From Faecalibacterium langellae (lineage in GTDB: Bacteria; Bacillota; Clostridia; Oscillospirales; Ruminococcaceae), in the NCBI RefSeq assembly GCF_002549775.1, contig NZ_NMTR01000021.1, positions 310,001 through 374,000 of the forward strand: a stretch of DNA of 64,000 nt. Reading direction: 5' to 3'. Shown here piece by piece: positions 8,433 to 16,789 of this stretch. The position numbers and the translations under genes were made by a program. Below the pieces are notes generated by a model, which was not told where the DNA came from, did no database searches, and saw nothing but the letters and a program-made list of their open reading frames with translations. Position 1 is the first letter of the stretch. Each line of letters starts with the position of its first letter.

Positions 8433-10772
8433 ATGCCAGAGGGAAAGAAAAACGCAGTCCCGGCCCCCGTCCCGGTGCGGGACGAGGACTCCTACTCGGC
8501 GAAGACCCATCTGCACCAGCCTGTGCCGGTGCAGGAGACGGCCACCGTCTCGGCCACAGCCCAGCTGGCCGATGCCCCGGAGGGCGCACTGCCTTCTGAG
8601 GTGCGGCCCGAGATCGTCACCTGGGACAAGCTGTGCGAGGCCATCAAGGCCAGCGGCCGCTCCTACAATATGGAGATGATCGAAAAGGCCTACAACCTTG
8701 CCAACGACGCCCACAAGGGCGTGTGCCGCCGCAGCGGCGAGCCTTATATCTGCCACCCGCTGGCCGTGGCACGGCTGGTGCTGGACCTCGGCATGGACAC
8801 CGAGAGCATCGCCGCCGCCCTGCTGCATGACGTGGTGGAGGACACCCCCACCACCCTGGCCGACCTGACCGCCGCATTTGGCGAGGAAGTGGCCCTGCTG
8901 GTGGACGGTGTGACCAAGCTGACCAAGATCGAATTCTCCAACATCGAAGAACTGCAGGCCGAAAACCTGCGCAAGATGCTGCTGGCCATGAGCCGCGATG
9001 TGCGCGTGATGATCATCAAGCTGTGCGACCGGCTGCACAATATGCGCACCGGCGATGCCTGGCCGGAGCAGAAGCGCCGCGACAAGGCCCGCGAGACGAT
9101 GGAAGTGTATGCACCCATCGCCAACCGCCTGGGCATTTTGAACGTGAAGGAAGAACTGGAAGACCGCAGCCTGCATTACCTCGACCCCGTGGGCTACGAG
9201 GAGATCAGCCGGATGCTCAGCGAGCGTGCGGGCGAGGAGTTTTTGACCAAGGTCTCCGGTGTCATCGAGCAGCGTCTGGTGGAAAGCGGCATCGAAGGCG
9301 CCACCATCAAGCGCCGGGTCAAGAGCATCTACGGCATCTACCGCAAGACCATCATGCAGAACAAGTCCTTCGATGAAATTTATGATATCTATGCGGTGCG
9401 CGTCATTCTGGATACGCTGGCTGAGTGCTACAGCACCCTGGGCCTCATCCATGATATGTACCATCCGCTGCCCAACCGCTTCAAGGATTATATCTCCACC
9501 CCCAAGCCCAACGGCTACCAGAGCCTGCACACCACGGTCATCGGCCACGAGGGCATCCCCTTCGAGGTGCAGATCCGCACCCGCAAAATGGACGAGATGG
9601 CCGAGTACGGCGTGGCCGCCCACTGGAAGTACAAGGAGGGTCTGGACGGCCACGACAAGCTGGACGAGCGTCTGGCTTGGGTGAGCCAGCTGCTGGAAAA
9701 TCAGCGCGTCAGCGAGGATTCCGGCAACCTTCTGCACGACCTCAAGAGCGACCTGCTGCCCGAGGAAGTGTTCGCCTTCACCCCCAAGGGCGACGTCATC
9801 AACCTGCCCACCGGTGCCACCTGCATCGACTTTGCCTACGCCATCCATTCGGCGGTGGGCAACCGCATGGTGGGCTGCAAGGTGAACAACCGCATGGTGC
9901 CCATCGACCATGTGGTCTCCACCGGCGAGATCATCGAGGTCATCCTCGGCCCGGCGGACAAGGGCCCCAGCCGCGACTGGCTAAAGATCGTGCGCACCAG
10001 CGAGGCCAAGAGCAAAATTCGCAACTGGTTCAAGAAGATGCGCCGCGAGGAAAATATCACGCAGGGACGTGACGCGTTGGCGCGTGAGCTGCGGCGGGAG
10101 ATGATCCTCGTTCCGGACGACCAGCTGGATGATTTCATCAACAGCTGCTGCCGCCGTCTGCGCCAGAACAACGCCGAAGAACTGTATGCCGCCATCGGCT
10201 ACGGCGGCATGACCATCGCCAACTGCCTGCCCAAGCTCAAGGAGGAGTGGCAGAAGCTGAAGGCTGCCGAGGACAAGACCGAAGACGACCTGCCCAAGGT
10301 GGACCTGAGCCGGGTGCACGCCACCGACGGCGTGGTGGTGGAAGGCTTCGACAACACCCCCATCAAGTTTGCCAAGTGCTGCAGCCCGCTGCCCGGAGAC
10401 CCCATCGTGGGCTTCATCACCCGGGGCTTCGGCGTGTCCATCCACAAGCAGAGCTGCGTGAACGCCATCTCCAGCATGAAGGACCCCACCAATGCCCCCC
10501 GCTGGGTCAAGGCCTACTGGGCCGACAGCGTCAAGGACAGCTACAAGGCAGGCCTTGAGATCATCGCCCTGAACCGCAACGAGCTGCTGCAGGACGTTCT
10601 GGCGGCACTGGCAGATATCCGTGTGCCCATCTATGCCGTGAACGCCCGTCAGGTGGAGAACGGCTGCGCCATGGTCAGCCTGACCATCGGCATCAACAAT
10701 ACCGAGCACCTCAACCGGGTGGTCGCAAGACTTTCCAAGGTGAAGGATGTGCTCAAGGTGACAAGGAGCTAA
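8433..10772 (+). CDS. rel: Bifunctional (p)ppGpp synthetase/hydrolase Rel
   Basis: Makes and degrades the stringent-response alarmone. Order of domains: HD hydrolase with the intact motif LLHDVVEDT, synthetase domain with KPNGYQSLHTTVIG and EVQIRTRKMDEMAEYGVAAH, TGS domain (VFAFTPKGDVINLPTGAT), zinc-finger/helical region (KCCSPLPGD) and a C-terminal ACT domain. Both catalytic motifs look intact, so it should be bifunctional. The N-terminus carries about 65 extra low-complexity residues rich in Pro, Ala and Val before the HD domain. It starts directly after the recJ stop and is followed by dtd after 3 nt, the usual rel-dtd pair. Confidence 0.96.
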   Translation: MPEGKKNAVPAPVPVRDEDSYSAKTHLHQPVPVQETATVSATAQLADAPEGALPSEVRPEIVTWDKLCEAIKASGRSYNMEMIEKAYNLANDAHKGVCRRSGEPYICHPLAVARLVLDLGMDTESIAAALLHDVVEDTPTTLADLTAAFGEEVALLVDGVTKLTKIEFSNIEELQAENLRKMLLAMSRDVRVMIIKLCDRLHNMRTGDAWPEQKRRDKARETMEVYAPIANRLGILNVKEELEDRSLHYLDPVGYEEISRMLSERAGEEFLTKVSGVIEQRLVESGIEGATIKRRVKSIYGIYRKTIMQNKSFDEIYDIYAVRVILDTLAECYSTLGLIHDMYHPLPNRFKDYISTPKPNGYQSLHTTVIGHEGIPFEVQIRTRKMDEMAEYGVAAHWKYKEGLDGHDKLDERLAWVSQLLENQRVSEDSGNLLHDLKSDLLPEEVFAFTPKGDVINLPTGATCIDFAYAIHSAVGNRMVGCKVNNRMVPIDHVVSTGEIIEVILGPADKGPSRDWLKIVRTSEAKSKIRNWFKKMRREENITQGRDALARELRREMILVPDDQLDDFINSCCRRLRQNNAEELYAAIGYGGMTIANCLPKLKEEWQKLKAAEDKTEDDLPKVDLSRVHATDGVVVEGFDNTPIKFAKCCSPLPGDPIVGFITRGFGVSIHKQSCVNAISSMKDPTNAPRWVKAYWADSVKDSYKAGLEIIALNRNELLQDVLAALADIRVPIYAVNARQVENGCAMVSLTIGINNTEHLNRVVARLSKVKDVLKVTRS

Positions 10773-10775
10773 TAT

Positions 10776-11237
10776 ATGCGTGCAGTCATTCAGGCCGTTT
10801 CTTCGGCCAGTGTGCGGGTGGAAGGCGGCGAACCCCGCGCCATCGGCCCGGGGCTGATGATTTTACTGGGCGTCAGGGACACCGACAGTCTGGACATCGT
10901 GCCGAAGCTTGCCGACAAATGTGCGGGCCTGCGCATTTTCCCGGACAGCGAGGGCAAGCTGAACCTCAGCGCCCGCGACCTGGGTTATTCGGCGCTGGTG
11001 GTGAGCCAGTTCACCCTGTACGGTGACACGAAAAAGGGCTACCGGCCCAGCTTCATCAAGGCCGCCAAGCCGCCGCTCTCCGTAGACGCCTACGAGCTGT
11101 TCCTTGCCGAGATGAACCGGCAGGGCCTCAAAGACGTGCAGCACGGTGAGTTCGGCGCAGACATGCAGGTGTCGCTGGTGAACGAAGGCCCCTGCACCAT
11201 CATCATCGACACCGACGAGTGGAAGAAAAAGGAGTGA
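10776..11237 (+). CDS. dtd: D-aminoacyl-tRNA deacylase
   Basis: Removes D-amino acids mischarged on tRNA. The 153-residue protein starts MRAVIQAVSSASV and contains the two cross-dimer active-site motifs: SQFTLYGD and, later, NEGPCTIIID in place of the usual NxGPVT. The Val-to-Cys change at the motif (GPCT) is a mild deviation. It is coupled to rel by a 3-nt gap and its 3' end contains the SD (AAAGGAG) of the following MBL hydrolase. Confidence 0.93.
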   Translation: MRAVIQAVSSASVRVEGGEPRAIGPGLMILLGVRDTDSLDIVPKLADKCAGLRIFPDSEGKLNLSARDLGYSALVVSQFTLYGDTKKGYRPSFIKAAKPPLSVDAYELFLAEMNRQGLKDVQHGEFGADMQVSLVNEGPCTIIIDTDEWKKKE

Positions 11238-11242
11238 GTTCC

Positions 11243-11860
11243 ATGCAGGCTTTTCATATCCCGGGCGCGGCACCGCTGTACACCAACACCTTTCTGCTCA
11301 TCTCGGATGCAGGCCATGCTGTGGTCATCGACCCGGCGGCAGATGCGCAGACCTATGATAAAATTTTGAAGGAGCACCATGTGCCCCTCACCGCCATCCT
11401 GTGCACCCACGGCCACTACGACCACGTGGGCAGTGCCAAAGCCCTGCAGGCCGAGTGGAACGCGAAGCTCTACTGCGAAAAGGCCGATCTGGCAGGTGAC
11501 CGCATGTATCCGCTTTCCGCTGCCGACTGTGGCTATGCGGAAGGGGAGAGCATCGCGGTGGATGAGCTGACCTTCACGGTCTGGCACACGCCCGGCCACA
11601 CGCCCGGCAGCGTGGTGCTGCTGTGCGGGGAATATCTGTTCTGCGGCGACACCCTGTTCGCGGGCAGCATTGGCCGCACCGACCTCGAGGGCGGCAGCAG
11701 TGCCCAGATGGCCGAAAGCCTGCGCAAGCTGGCAAAGCTGCCCATCCCGCGCGAGACGCAGGTGCTGCCCGGCCACGGCGAGTTTTCCACCTTTGGCGAC
11801 GAGCTGGACAACAATTACTTCATCCGCAGCGCTGTGCGCGGCAACAATGATTTATTTTAA
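11243..11860 (+). CDS. Metallo-beta-lactamase-fold hydrolase (glyoxalase II-like)
   Basis: Zinc hydrolase of 205 residues. Metal ligands are visible in CTHGHYDHVG (HxHxDH), in WHTPGHTPGS and in the C-terminal LPGHGE. FCGDTLFAGSIGRTD supplies the bridging Asp. Short single-domain members of this family, common in Firmicutes, act on thioesters such as S-lactoylglutathione analogues, but the substrate here is unknown. ATG 11243 is chosen over an in-frame GTG at 11219 because AAAGGAG lies 8 nt upstream of it and homologues start at this point. It sits between dtd and hemZ in the same operon. Confidence 0.85.
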   Translation: MQAFHIPGAAPLYTNTFLLISDAGHAVVIDPAADAQTYDKILKEHHVPLTAILCTHGHYDHVGSAKALQAEWNAKLYCEKADLAGDRMYPLSAADCGYAEGESIAVDELTFTVWHTPGHTPGSVVLLCGEYLFCGDTLFAGSIGRTDLEGGSSAQMAESLRKLAKLPIPRETQVLPGHGEFSTFGDELDNNYFIRSAVRGNNDLF

Positions 11861-11872
11861 AGAGTGAACAAC

Positions 11873-13342
11873 ATGAAGATTTATATTACCGGCCTGCCTT
11901 CCGGCTACGAGGTGGAGCATCTGGTGCGCCTGTTTTACCCCATGGCACCGCTCACCCTTACCCCGCCGGAAGACACCGAAGACTGCGTCTGGGCCGAAAA
12001 AACGCCGGACGGCCTGCACGCACTGGTGCGGCAGGGCGGCAAGAGCGCCGAAAAGTATGCTCCGCTGCCTGCGCCTGTGGAGCAGGGCGGCGAAACGCCG
12101 GAATTTTCTCTTGCCAGCCTGACCTACGACCTGTTGCGCCAGTGGACCGGCATCCGCCCGCCCTGGGGCAAGATGACCGGCGTGCGCCCGGTGCGGCTCA
12201 TCCACGACAAACGTGCCGCAGGCTGGACCGAAGCGGAGATCGACCGCTTTTTCCTCGACCGCTTCGATTGCTCCCAGCAGAAATACCAGATGGCCAAGGC
12301 CATTGCCGACCTGCAGGAGCCTATTTTGAAAGTGGGCAGCGAGCCGAAGACCTACAGCCTGTACATCGGCATCCCGTTCTGCCCGTCCCGGTGCAGCTAC
12401 TGCAGCTTCGTCAACTGCAACCTGGACCGCGACCGCAAGATGGTGCAGCCCTATGTGGACTGCCTGTGCCGGGAAGTGGAGGAAATTCGAATCCAGGCCG
12501 AAAAGGCAGGGCTTTCCCTTTGCAGCATCTACATCGGCGGCGGCACGCCCACCAGCCTTTCAGCAGACCAGCTGCGCCAGCTGATGGGCACCGTCCGGGC
12601 GAATTTTGACCTTTCCAAGGTCGTAGAATATACGGTGGAAGCAGGCCGCCCGGACTGCACCGACGCCGAAAAGCTGGCGGTCATCAAGGAATACGGCGCC
12701 ACCCGCATCTCCATCAACCCCCAGACCTTCTCGGATGAAGTATTGGCCGGTATTGGCCGCAAGCACTCGGCGCAGGACATTCTGGACTGCTATGCCGAGG
12801 CCCGCAAGGCCGGCCACGACGACATCAACATGGACCTCATCGCGGGCCTGCCCGGTGACACGGTGGAGAGCTTCGAGCGCAGCCTGCGGCAGGCCATCGC
12901 CCTTGACCCGGAAAACATCACCGTCCACACCTTGACCCTCAAGCGGGCTTCCCGCATCGTCATTGAGGACCAGAAGGAGAACGACTACGCCGATGTCGCC
13001 GCCATGCTGGAAAAGTGCCATCTACTGGCCGAAGCGGGCTACCGGCCCTATTACCTCTACCGCCAGAAGAACACCCTGCAGAACCTGGAAAACGTGGGCT
13101 GGTGCAAGCCGGGCCACGAGGGATATTACAACATCTATATTATGGAGGAAGTCCAAACCATCCTGTCCGCAGGCGCGGGCGGCAGCACCAAGCTGGTGGC
13201 CGACGGCGGCAGGCGGATGCAGCGCATCTTCAATTTCAAGTATCCGAACGAGTATATCCAGCGGTTTGCGGAGGTGCTGGAACGGAAAAAAGGAGTGGCT
13301 GATTTTTATGATCACGATCTGGGTCCCGAAACGATTGGTTGA
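11873..13342 (+). CDS. hemZ: HemZ-type coproporphyrinogen dehydrogenase (radical SAM)
   Basis: Oxygen-independent coproporphyrinogen III oxidase-like radical-SAM enzyme of the HemZ subgroup. The first 150 residues form the HemZ-specific N-terminal domain. The [4Fe-4S]/SAM motif is GIPFCPSRCSYCSFV (CxxxCxxC), followed by YIGGGTPTSL and the HemN-like C-terminal part. The length of 489 fits HemZ. Because no other haem-synthesis gene is visible, its substrate in this organism is uncertain. ATG 11873 (AAAGAG 9 nt upstream) is preferred to GTG 11864. The 3' end overlaps the next gene by 35 bases. Confidence 0.88.
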   Translation: MKIYITGLPSGYEVEHLVRLFYPMAPLTLTPPEDTEDCVWAEKTPDGLHALVRQGGKSAEKYAPLPAPVEQGGETPEFSLASLTYDLLRQWTGIRPPWGKMTGVRPVRLIHDKRAAGWTEAEIDRFFLDRFDCSQQKYQMAKAIADLQEPILKVGSEPKTYSLYIGIPFCPSRCSYCSFVNCNLDRDRKMVQPYVDCLCREVEEIRIQAEKAGLSLCSIYIGGGTPTSLSADQLRQLMGTVRANFDLSKVVEYTVEAGRPDCTDAEKLAVIKEYGATRISINPQTFSDEVLAGIGRKHSAQDILDCYAEARKAGHDDINMDLIAGLPGDTVESFERSLRQAIALDPENITVHTLTLKRASRIVIEDQKENDYADVAAMLEKCHLLAEAGYRPYYLYRQKNTLQNLENVGWCKPGHEGYYNIYIMEEVQTILSAGAGGSTKLVADGGRRMQRIFNFKYPNEYIQRFAEVLERKKGVADFYDHDLGPETIG

Positions 13343-14246
13343 GATCGACCTTTACAATGTGGCGGCCAGAAGCCCCCAGGCGCTGGCAGACCTGAGCGAG
13401 CGCAGCTATGCCCAGCGGGTGGATTATGCCGCCCAGAAGATCCAGCTTTCCGGCGCGAAGATCGTCATGCTCACCGGCCCATCGGCCAGCGGCAAGACCA
13501 CCAGCGCCCACTGCATCGCCAAAGCATTGGAAAAGCGCGGCACCCCGGCCCACGTCATCAGTCTGGACAATTTTTTCAAGGGCGCAGAGTTCTACCCCCG
13601 CCTGCCGGACGGCACGCTGGACTACGAAAACCCCGACACGCTGGACCTGCCCCTCATCAAGCAGTGCCTGAAGGAGCTCAGCGAGACCGGCAAGACCGTG
13701 CTGCCAATCTACGATTTCGCCGCCGAGAAGCGCTCGGCCGAGGTGGAGCCGGTGGACCTGCAGGGCGGTGTGTGCATCGTGGAGGGCATCCACGCGCTGA
13801 ACCCCGATTTGACCGGCCTTGTGAAGGGCGACGACATCTACCGGGTGTACGCGGGCCTGCGGGAGGAATACTGCATCGACGGCCGCCGGGTCATCAACAC
13901 CCAGGACATCCGCCTGTGCCGCCGCACCCTGCGCGACGCCGCCACCCGCGGCCGCAGCCCGGAAAAGACCCTGGCCATGTGGGAGCGTGTGCTGGACGGC
14001 GAGACGCGGTATATCAAGGGCTTCAAGACCACGGCGGATTTTTTGCTGGACACTTCCTTCACCTATGAGCTGGGCCTCATCGCAAAGCTGCTGGGCCAGG
14101 TGCGCCAGCAGTTCACACTGGAAGGCCACAATGCTGAGCTGTGGGACGAGACGGCCCGCCGCTTTGAGCATGTGATGCCGCTGGAGCTGGCTCTGCTGCC
14201 GGAAGACAGTATGCTGCGGGAATTCTACGGCGGCGCGGTGAAGTGA
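13308..14246 (+). CDS. Uridine kinase-like nucleoside kinase
   Basis: P-loop kinase of the uridine kinase/phosphoribulokinase family, 312 residues. Walker A is LTGPSASGKTTSA near residue 50. The family Asp/substrate region is HVISLDNFFKGAEFYPR, and IVEGIHALNP forms the Walker B-like segment. A short N-terminal region precedes the P-loop, as in clostridial 'nucleoside kinase' proteins that carry a reduced TGS-like leader. The start ATG lies inside hemZ, 13 nt after AAGGAG, so translational coupling is likely. The substrate (uridine, cytidine or other) cannot be told from sequence alone. Confidence 0.85.
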   Translation: MITIWVPKRLVEIDLYNVAARSPQALADLSERSYAQRVDYAAQKIQLSGAKIVMLTGPSASGKTTSAHCIAKALEKRGTPAHVISLDNFFKGAEFYPRLPDGTLDYENPDTLDLPLIKQCLKELSETGKTVLPIYDFAAEKRSAEVEPVDLQGGVCIVEGIHALNPDLTGLVKGDDIYRVYAGLREEYCIDGRRVINTQDIRLCRRTLRDAATRGRSPEKTLAMWERVLDGETRYIKGFKTTADFLLDTSFTYELGLIAKLLGQVRQQFTLEGHNAELWDETARRFEHVMPLELALLPEDSMLREFYGGAVK

Positions 14247-14320
14247 CCGGCCAACGTGTGAAAAATGCGAAAAATCTGTTTCCAAATGGGCACGAATCTG
14301 TAAAAAGTGCGGCCCGTTCG

Positions 14321-14349
14321 TTGCAAAGCTGCGCCCTGTGCGCTATAAT
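14321..14349 (+). promoter_or_regulatory. SigA-type promoter of the zinc-ribbon gene
   Basis: TTGCAA, 17-bp spacer, perfect TATAAT (14344-14349). It lies in the noncoding stretch after the nucleoside kinase gene and about 100 nt before the next start. The -35 hexamer departs from TTGACA but recurs at several other promoters in this window. Confidence 0.8.
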
Positions 14350-14386
14350 GAAAACAGCATCCACGGAACACTCGTAAGGAGCACAC

Positions 14387-14420
14387 CGCAGGCGTGCTGC
14401 TTTGCAAAGCGCGGCCTGCG
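14387..14420 (+). other. Leader hairpin before the zinc-ribbon gene
   Basis: CGCAGGC at 14387-14393 pairs with GCCTGCG at 14414-14420, and the loop holds a second self-complementary element (GCTTT-GC-AAAGC). An orphan AAGGAG (14376-14381) sits just upstream. It has no T-run, so it is not a terminator. A role in translation control is only a possibility. Confidence 0.45.
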
Positions 14421-14447
14421 AAGATCGCAATAAGAGAGGTGTCTTTT

Positions 14448-14870
14448 ATGGATTTCAACAAGATCAAGGAAATGGGTCTGGAATACGCCGAAAAGGGCAA
14501 GAACGCTGCGCTGGATCTGGCGGAGAAGGGCAAGACCCAGGCGCTGATCGTCAGCGAACAGGGCAAGCTGCTCAAGGCACAGCGTCAGCTGGGCGCACTG
14601 GTGTACAGCCTGGCCAAGGGCAAGGAAGAAAACCAGCCGCTGGTGGATAAATACATCGAAATGATCGACAGCATCGAGCAGGAGATCGCCCGCCTGAAGG
14701 CAAGCCTGACCCCGGCCGAAGCTGCTGAGGTGGACTATGTCGTCCACGAGGATGTGCCCGCCGAGGAGCCGGAGGCCCCTGCCGCCGAGGCACACAAGAG
14801 CTGCCCGCAGTGCGGTGCGCCCGTCTCGGACGATGCGCTGTTCTGCAACAAGTGCGGCGCGCAGCTGTAA
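14448..14870 (+). CDS. Zinc-ribbon protein with helical N-terminus
   Basis: 140-residue protein of unknown function. Residues 1-90 are charged and alpha-helical/coiled-coil-like with near-repeats (YAEKGKNAALDLAEKGKTQA). An acidic Ala/Pro/Glu linker follows, then a C-terminal zinc ribbon (CPQCGAPVSDDALFCNKCG, two CxxC pairs). Such proteins are common in Ruminococcaceae. ATG 14448 with GAGAGGTG 6 nt upstream is preferred. An in-frame GTG at 14394 behind AAGGAG would add 18 residues. It is a single-gene unit, with its own promoter upstream and a terminator downstream. Confidence 0.75.
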   Translation: MDFNKIKEMGLEYAEKGKNAALDLAEKGKTQALIVSEQGKLLKAQRQLGALVYSLAKGKEENQPLVDKYIEMIDSIEQEIARLKASLTPAEAAEVDYVVHEDVPAEEPEAPAAEAHKSCPQCGAPVSDDALFCNKCGAQL

Positions 14871-14901
14871 GCAGCAGCCGGCACGAAGCAAATGCCCGCA
14901 G

Positions 14902-14939
14902 CAGGGCGGCGTCCCGCCAAAGGATGCCGTCCTGTTTTT
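14902..14939 (+). terminator. Rho-independent terminator of the zinc-ribbon gene
   Basis: A 13-bp stem with G-T wobbles, 14902-14914 pairing with 14922-14934, 7-nt loop, followed by TTTTT. Confidence 0.8.
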
Positions 14940-14989
14940 GTGGAAAGCGCAGAAAACCTTGAAAAATGCGGGAAAATTGCGGCTTTTGC

Positions 14990-15018
14990 TTGCAAATCCG
15001 CAGAAGGTGCGGTACAAT
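14990..15018 (+). promoter_or_regulatory. Promoter of the mazG-led operon
   Basis: TTGCAA (14990-14995), 17-bp spacer, TACAAT (15013-15018). The predicted transcript starts about 25 nt before the mazG start codon. Confidence 0.78.
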
Positions 15019-15050
15019 TTACAGTATCTTTTGCAAGGGAGATGAAGTCT

Positions 15051-15791
15051 GTGCTGGACTGGGAACCGCAGCCGCCTTATACGGCTGAGCAGCTGGTGGA
15101 AGTGCTCCGCATCCTGCGGGACCCGGAAAACGGCTGCCCCTGGGACAAGGTACAGACCCACGCTTCCATCCGCAAAAACTTTCTGGAGGAGACCTGCGAA
15201 GTGCTGGAAGCCATCGACGCCGACGACCCGGACATGATGCGGGAAGAACTGGGCGATGTGCTGATGCAGGTGGCATTCCATGCCGTCATGGAGGAAGAAC
15301 GCGGCCGCTTCACCTTTGAGGACGTGTGCCGCGCCGTGTGTGAAAAGCTGGTGTTCCGCCACCCGAACATCTTTGCCTCCTCTGCGGCGGAAAATGCCGG
15401 TATAAACGGCTGGGATGCGCTCAAAAATAAGGAAAAGGGCCGCACCACTCTGGCCGACGAGCTGGACACAGTGCCCGCCACCCTGCCTGCTTTGATGCGC
15501 GCCCAGAAGCTGCAGAAGCGTGCAGCCCGCAGCGGCGGTGCCCGGCCGGATAAGGCCGAGGCACAGCAGGCTTTGCAGACGGCAGTGGCGCACTGGAACG
15601 AAACGTCCAGCGCCGAGGCGGCAGGCCGGCTGCTGTTTGCGGCGGCGGATGCCATGCGCCTGGCCGGTGTGGACGCAGAAGAAGCACTGACCTTTGCTTC
15701 CAAGCGTTTCTGCGCCGAACAGAAGACCCAAAGCGGTACTCAGGTCCAGGGACCTGCTCCGATAGAGAAACAAACTGTGAGAGAAAATTGA
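15051..15791 (+). CDS. mazG: MazG-family nucleoside triphosphate pyrophosphohydrolase
   Basis: Hydrolyses NTPs or dNTPs to the monophosphate and PPi. The first MazG domain carries CPWDKVQTHASIRKNFLEE followed by the metal-binding EExxE and EExxD pattern (LEETCEVLEAID, MREELGDVLMQVAFH). A weaker second helical domain follows. Unlike Bacillus YabN it lacks the N-terminal methyltransferase-like domain (246 residues versus about 480). GTG 15051 is chosen because AAGGGAGATG lies about 6 nt upstream, whereas ATG 15042 touches the SD. It heads the block mazG-hup-rqcP-yabP-yabQ-divIC-yabR. Confidence 0.9.
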   Translation: MLDWEPQPPYTAEQLVEVLRILRDPENGCPWDKVQTHASIRKNFLEETCEVLEAIDADDPDMMREELGDVLMQVAFHAVMEEERGRFTFEDVCRAVCEKLVFRHPNIFASSAAENAGINGWDALKNKEKGRTTLADELDTVPATLPALMRAQKLQKRAARSGGARPDKAEAQQALQTAVAHWNETSSAEAAGRLLFAAADAMRLAGVDAEEALTFASKRFCAEQKTQSGTQVQGPAPIEKQTVREN

Positions 15792-15816
15792 ATCAAAAAA
15801 TCTGGAGGGTATTCTT

Positions 15817-16086
15817 ATGACGAAAACTGATCTGATCGCGCAGGTTGCTGCAAACACCGAAATGAGCAAGAAGGACGCCGAGCGTGCCGTGGGCGCAATG
15901 TTCGAGGCACTGGGCAAGGCCATGGCCGATGGCGAGAAGATCACCATCTCCGGCTTCGGCACCTTCGAGGTCCGCGAGCGCGCCGAGCGCCAGGGCATCA
16001 ACCCTCGCACCCGTGAGCCCATCACCATCGCTGCTTCCCGCAGCATCGTGTTCAAGCCCGGCAAGTCCCTGAAGGACACTCTGTAA
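15817..16086 (+). CDS. hup: HU-family nucleoid DNA-binding protein
   Basis: 89-residue histone-like protein that bends and compacts DNA. It has the helical dimerisation region (residues 1-45) and the beta-arm signature GFGTFEVRERAERQGINPRT, ending FKPGKSLKD. SD GGAGGGT is 9 nt upstream of the ATG. It is followed directly by a strong terminator, which suggests that hup defines much of the upstream transcript. No separate promoter was recognised in the 25 nt after mazG. Confidence 0.97.
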   Translation: MTKTDLIAQVAANTEMSKKDAERAVGAMFEALGKAMADGEKITISGFGTFEVRERAERQGINPRTREPITIAASRSIVFKPGKSLKDTL

Positions 16087-16099
16087 GCTGTACTCATTT

Positions 16100-16138
16100 T
16101 GCCGCCGCTGCCTGCAAGAGGGTGCGGCGGCATTTTTT
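16100..16138 (+). terminator. Terminator after hup
   Basis: GCCGCCGC at 16101-16108 pairs with GCGGCGGC at 16124-16131 (closed by T-A), then TTTTTTG. Read-through or an unseen promoter must feed rqcP. Confidence 0.85.
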
Positions 16139-16174
16139 GTGAGACATTTTCTTGGAAAGAAAGGAAAAAAGACG

Positions 16175-16453
16175 ATGCGTCTGGATAAATATCTGAAGGT
16201 GTCGCGCCTGATCAAGCGCCGCACCGTCGCCAACGAGGTGGCCGATGCAGGCCGCATCCTCATCAACGGCAAGACCGCCAAGGCCAGTCAGGCCGTCAAG
16301 GCCGGGGACATCATCGAGGTGACCTTCGGCAACCGGCCCATCAAGGTGCGGGTGCTCTCGGACGTGGAGCCCCGCACGAAGGATGTGGCCCGCGAGATGT
16401 ACGAGATCATGGAGCAGCCCGCCGTGCTGGCGGAAAACCCGCCCCGGGAATAA
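16175..16453 (+). CDS. rqcP: S4-domain RNA-binding protein RqcP (YabO)
   Basis: Small S4 RNA-binding protein of the RqcP/Hsp15 type, expected to assist RqcH in C-terminal Ala-tailing of stalled nascent chains on 50S subunits. The S4 core is MRLDKYLKVSRLIKRRTVA with ILINGKTAKAS. The ATG at 16175 follows AAGGAAAAAAG; a GTG at 16139 in frame would add a non-conserved leader and is rejected. Its position directly before yabP matches Bacillus yabO-yabP-yabQ-divIC-yabR. Confidence 0.9.
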   Translation: MRLDKYLKVSRLIKRRTVANEVADAGRILINGKTAKASQAVKAGDIIEVTFGNRPIKVRVLSDVEPRTKDVAREMYEIMEQPAVLAENPPRE

Positions 16454-16507
16454 ATCCGGTCCGGTTCTGCATAGGATGCAGCAAACCACCCCAAAGGAGC
16501 TGCGCCT

Positions 16508-16789
16508 ATGCCGGAAAAAACAACGAACGCCCCCGCCGCGCCCCACGACCTGATTTTGGAGAGCCGCACCCGCCTGACCATCACCGGCGTGCAGAAGGTG
16601 CTGCACTGCAGCGCCGAAAGTGCCGCCATCGAGACGGGCAAGGGCACGCTGCACCTTGCCGGCGCGCAGCTGAACATGACCGAGCTGGATCTGGAAGCCG
16701 GGCAGGCAAAGTTCACCGGCCGCATCGACGGGCTGGAGTATACGTCCGGTGCCCCGGCGGGTGGCTTCTGGCATCGGCTGCTGCGATGA
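16508..16789 (+). CDS. yabP: Sporulation protein YabP
   Basis: 93-residue YabP family protein: an N-terminal LILESRTRLTITGVQKVLH strand block, then TGKGTLHLAGAQLNMTELDL and ending GRIDGLEYTS, all typical of YabP. In Bacillus YabP is needed for spore cortex/coat formation. A clear SD (AAAGGAGC) precedes the ATG, and an ATGA overlap joins it to yabQ. The reading frame is intact, which is notable because the inferred host lineage is not known to sporulate. Confidence 0.88.
   Translation: MPEKTTNAPAAPHDLILESRTRLTITGVQKVLHCSAESAAIETGKGTLHLAGAQLNMTELDLEAGQAKFTGRIDGLEYTSGAPAGGFWHRLLR

Noticed and set aside
6297-9911. 1204-codon minus-strand open frame
   Set aside because: Antisense to recJ and rel; same GC-driven artefact.
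15741-15756. Palindrome CAGGTCCAGGGACCTG considered as an operator
   Set aside because: Lies inside the mazG 3' coding end, and no second copy was seen near a promoter.
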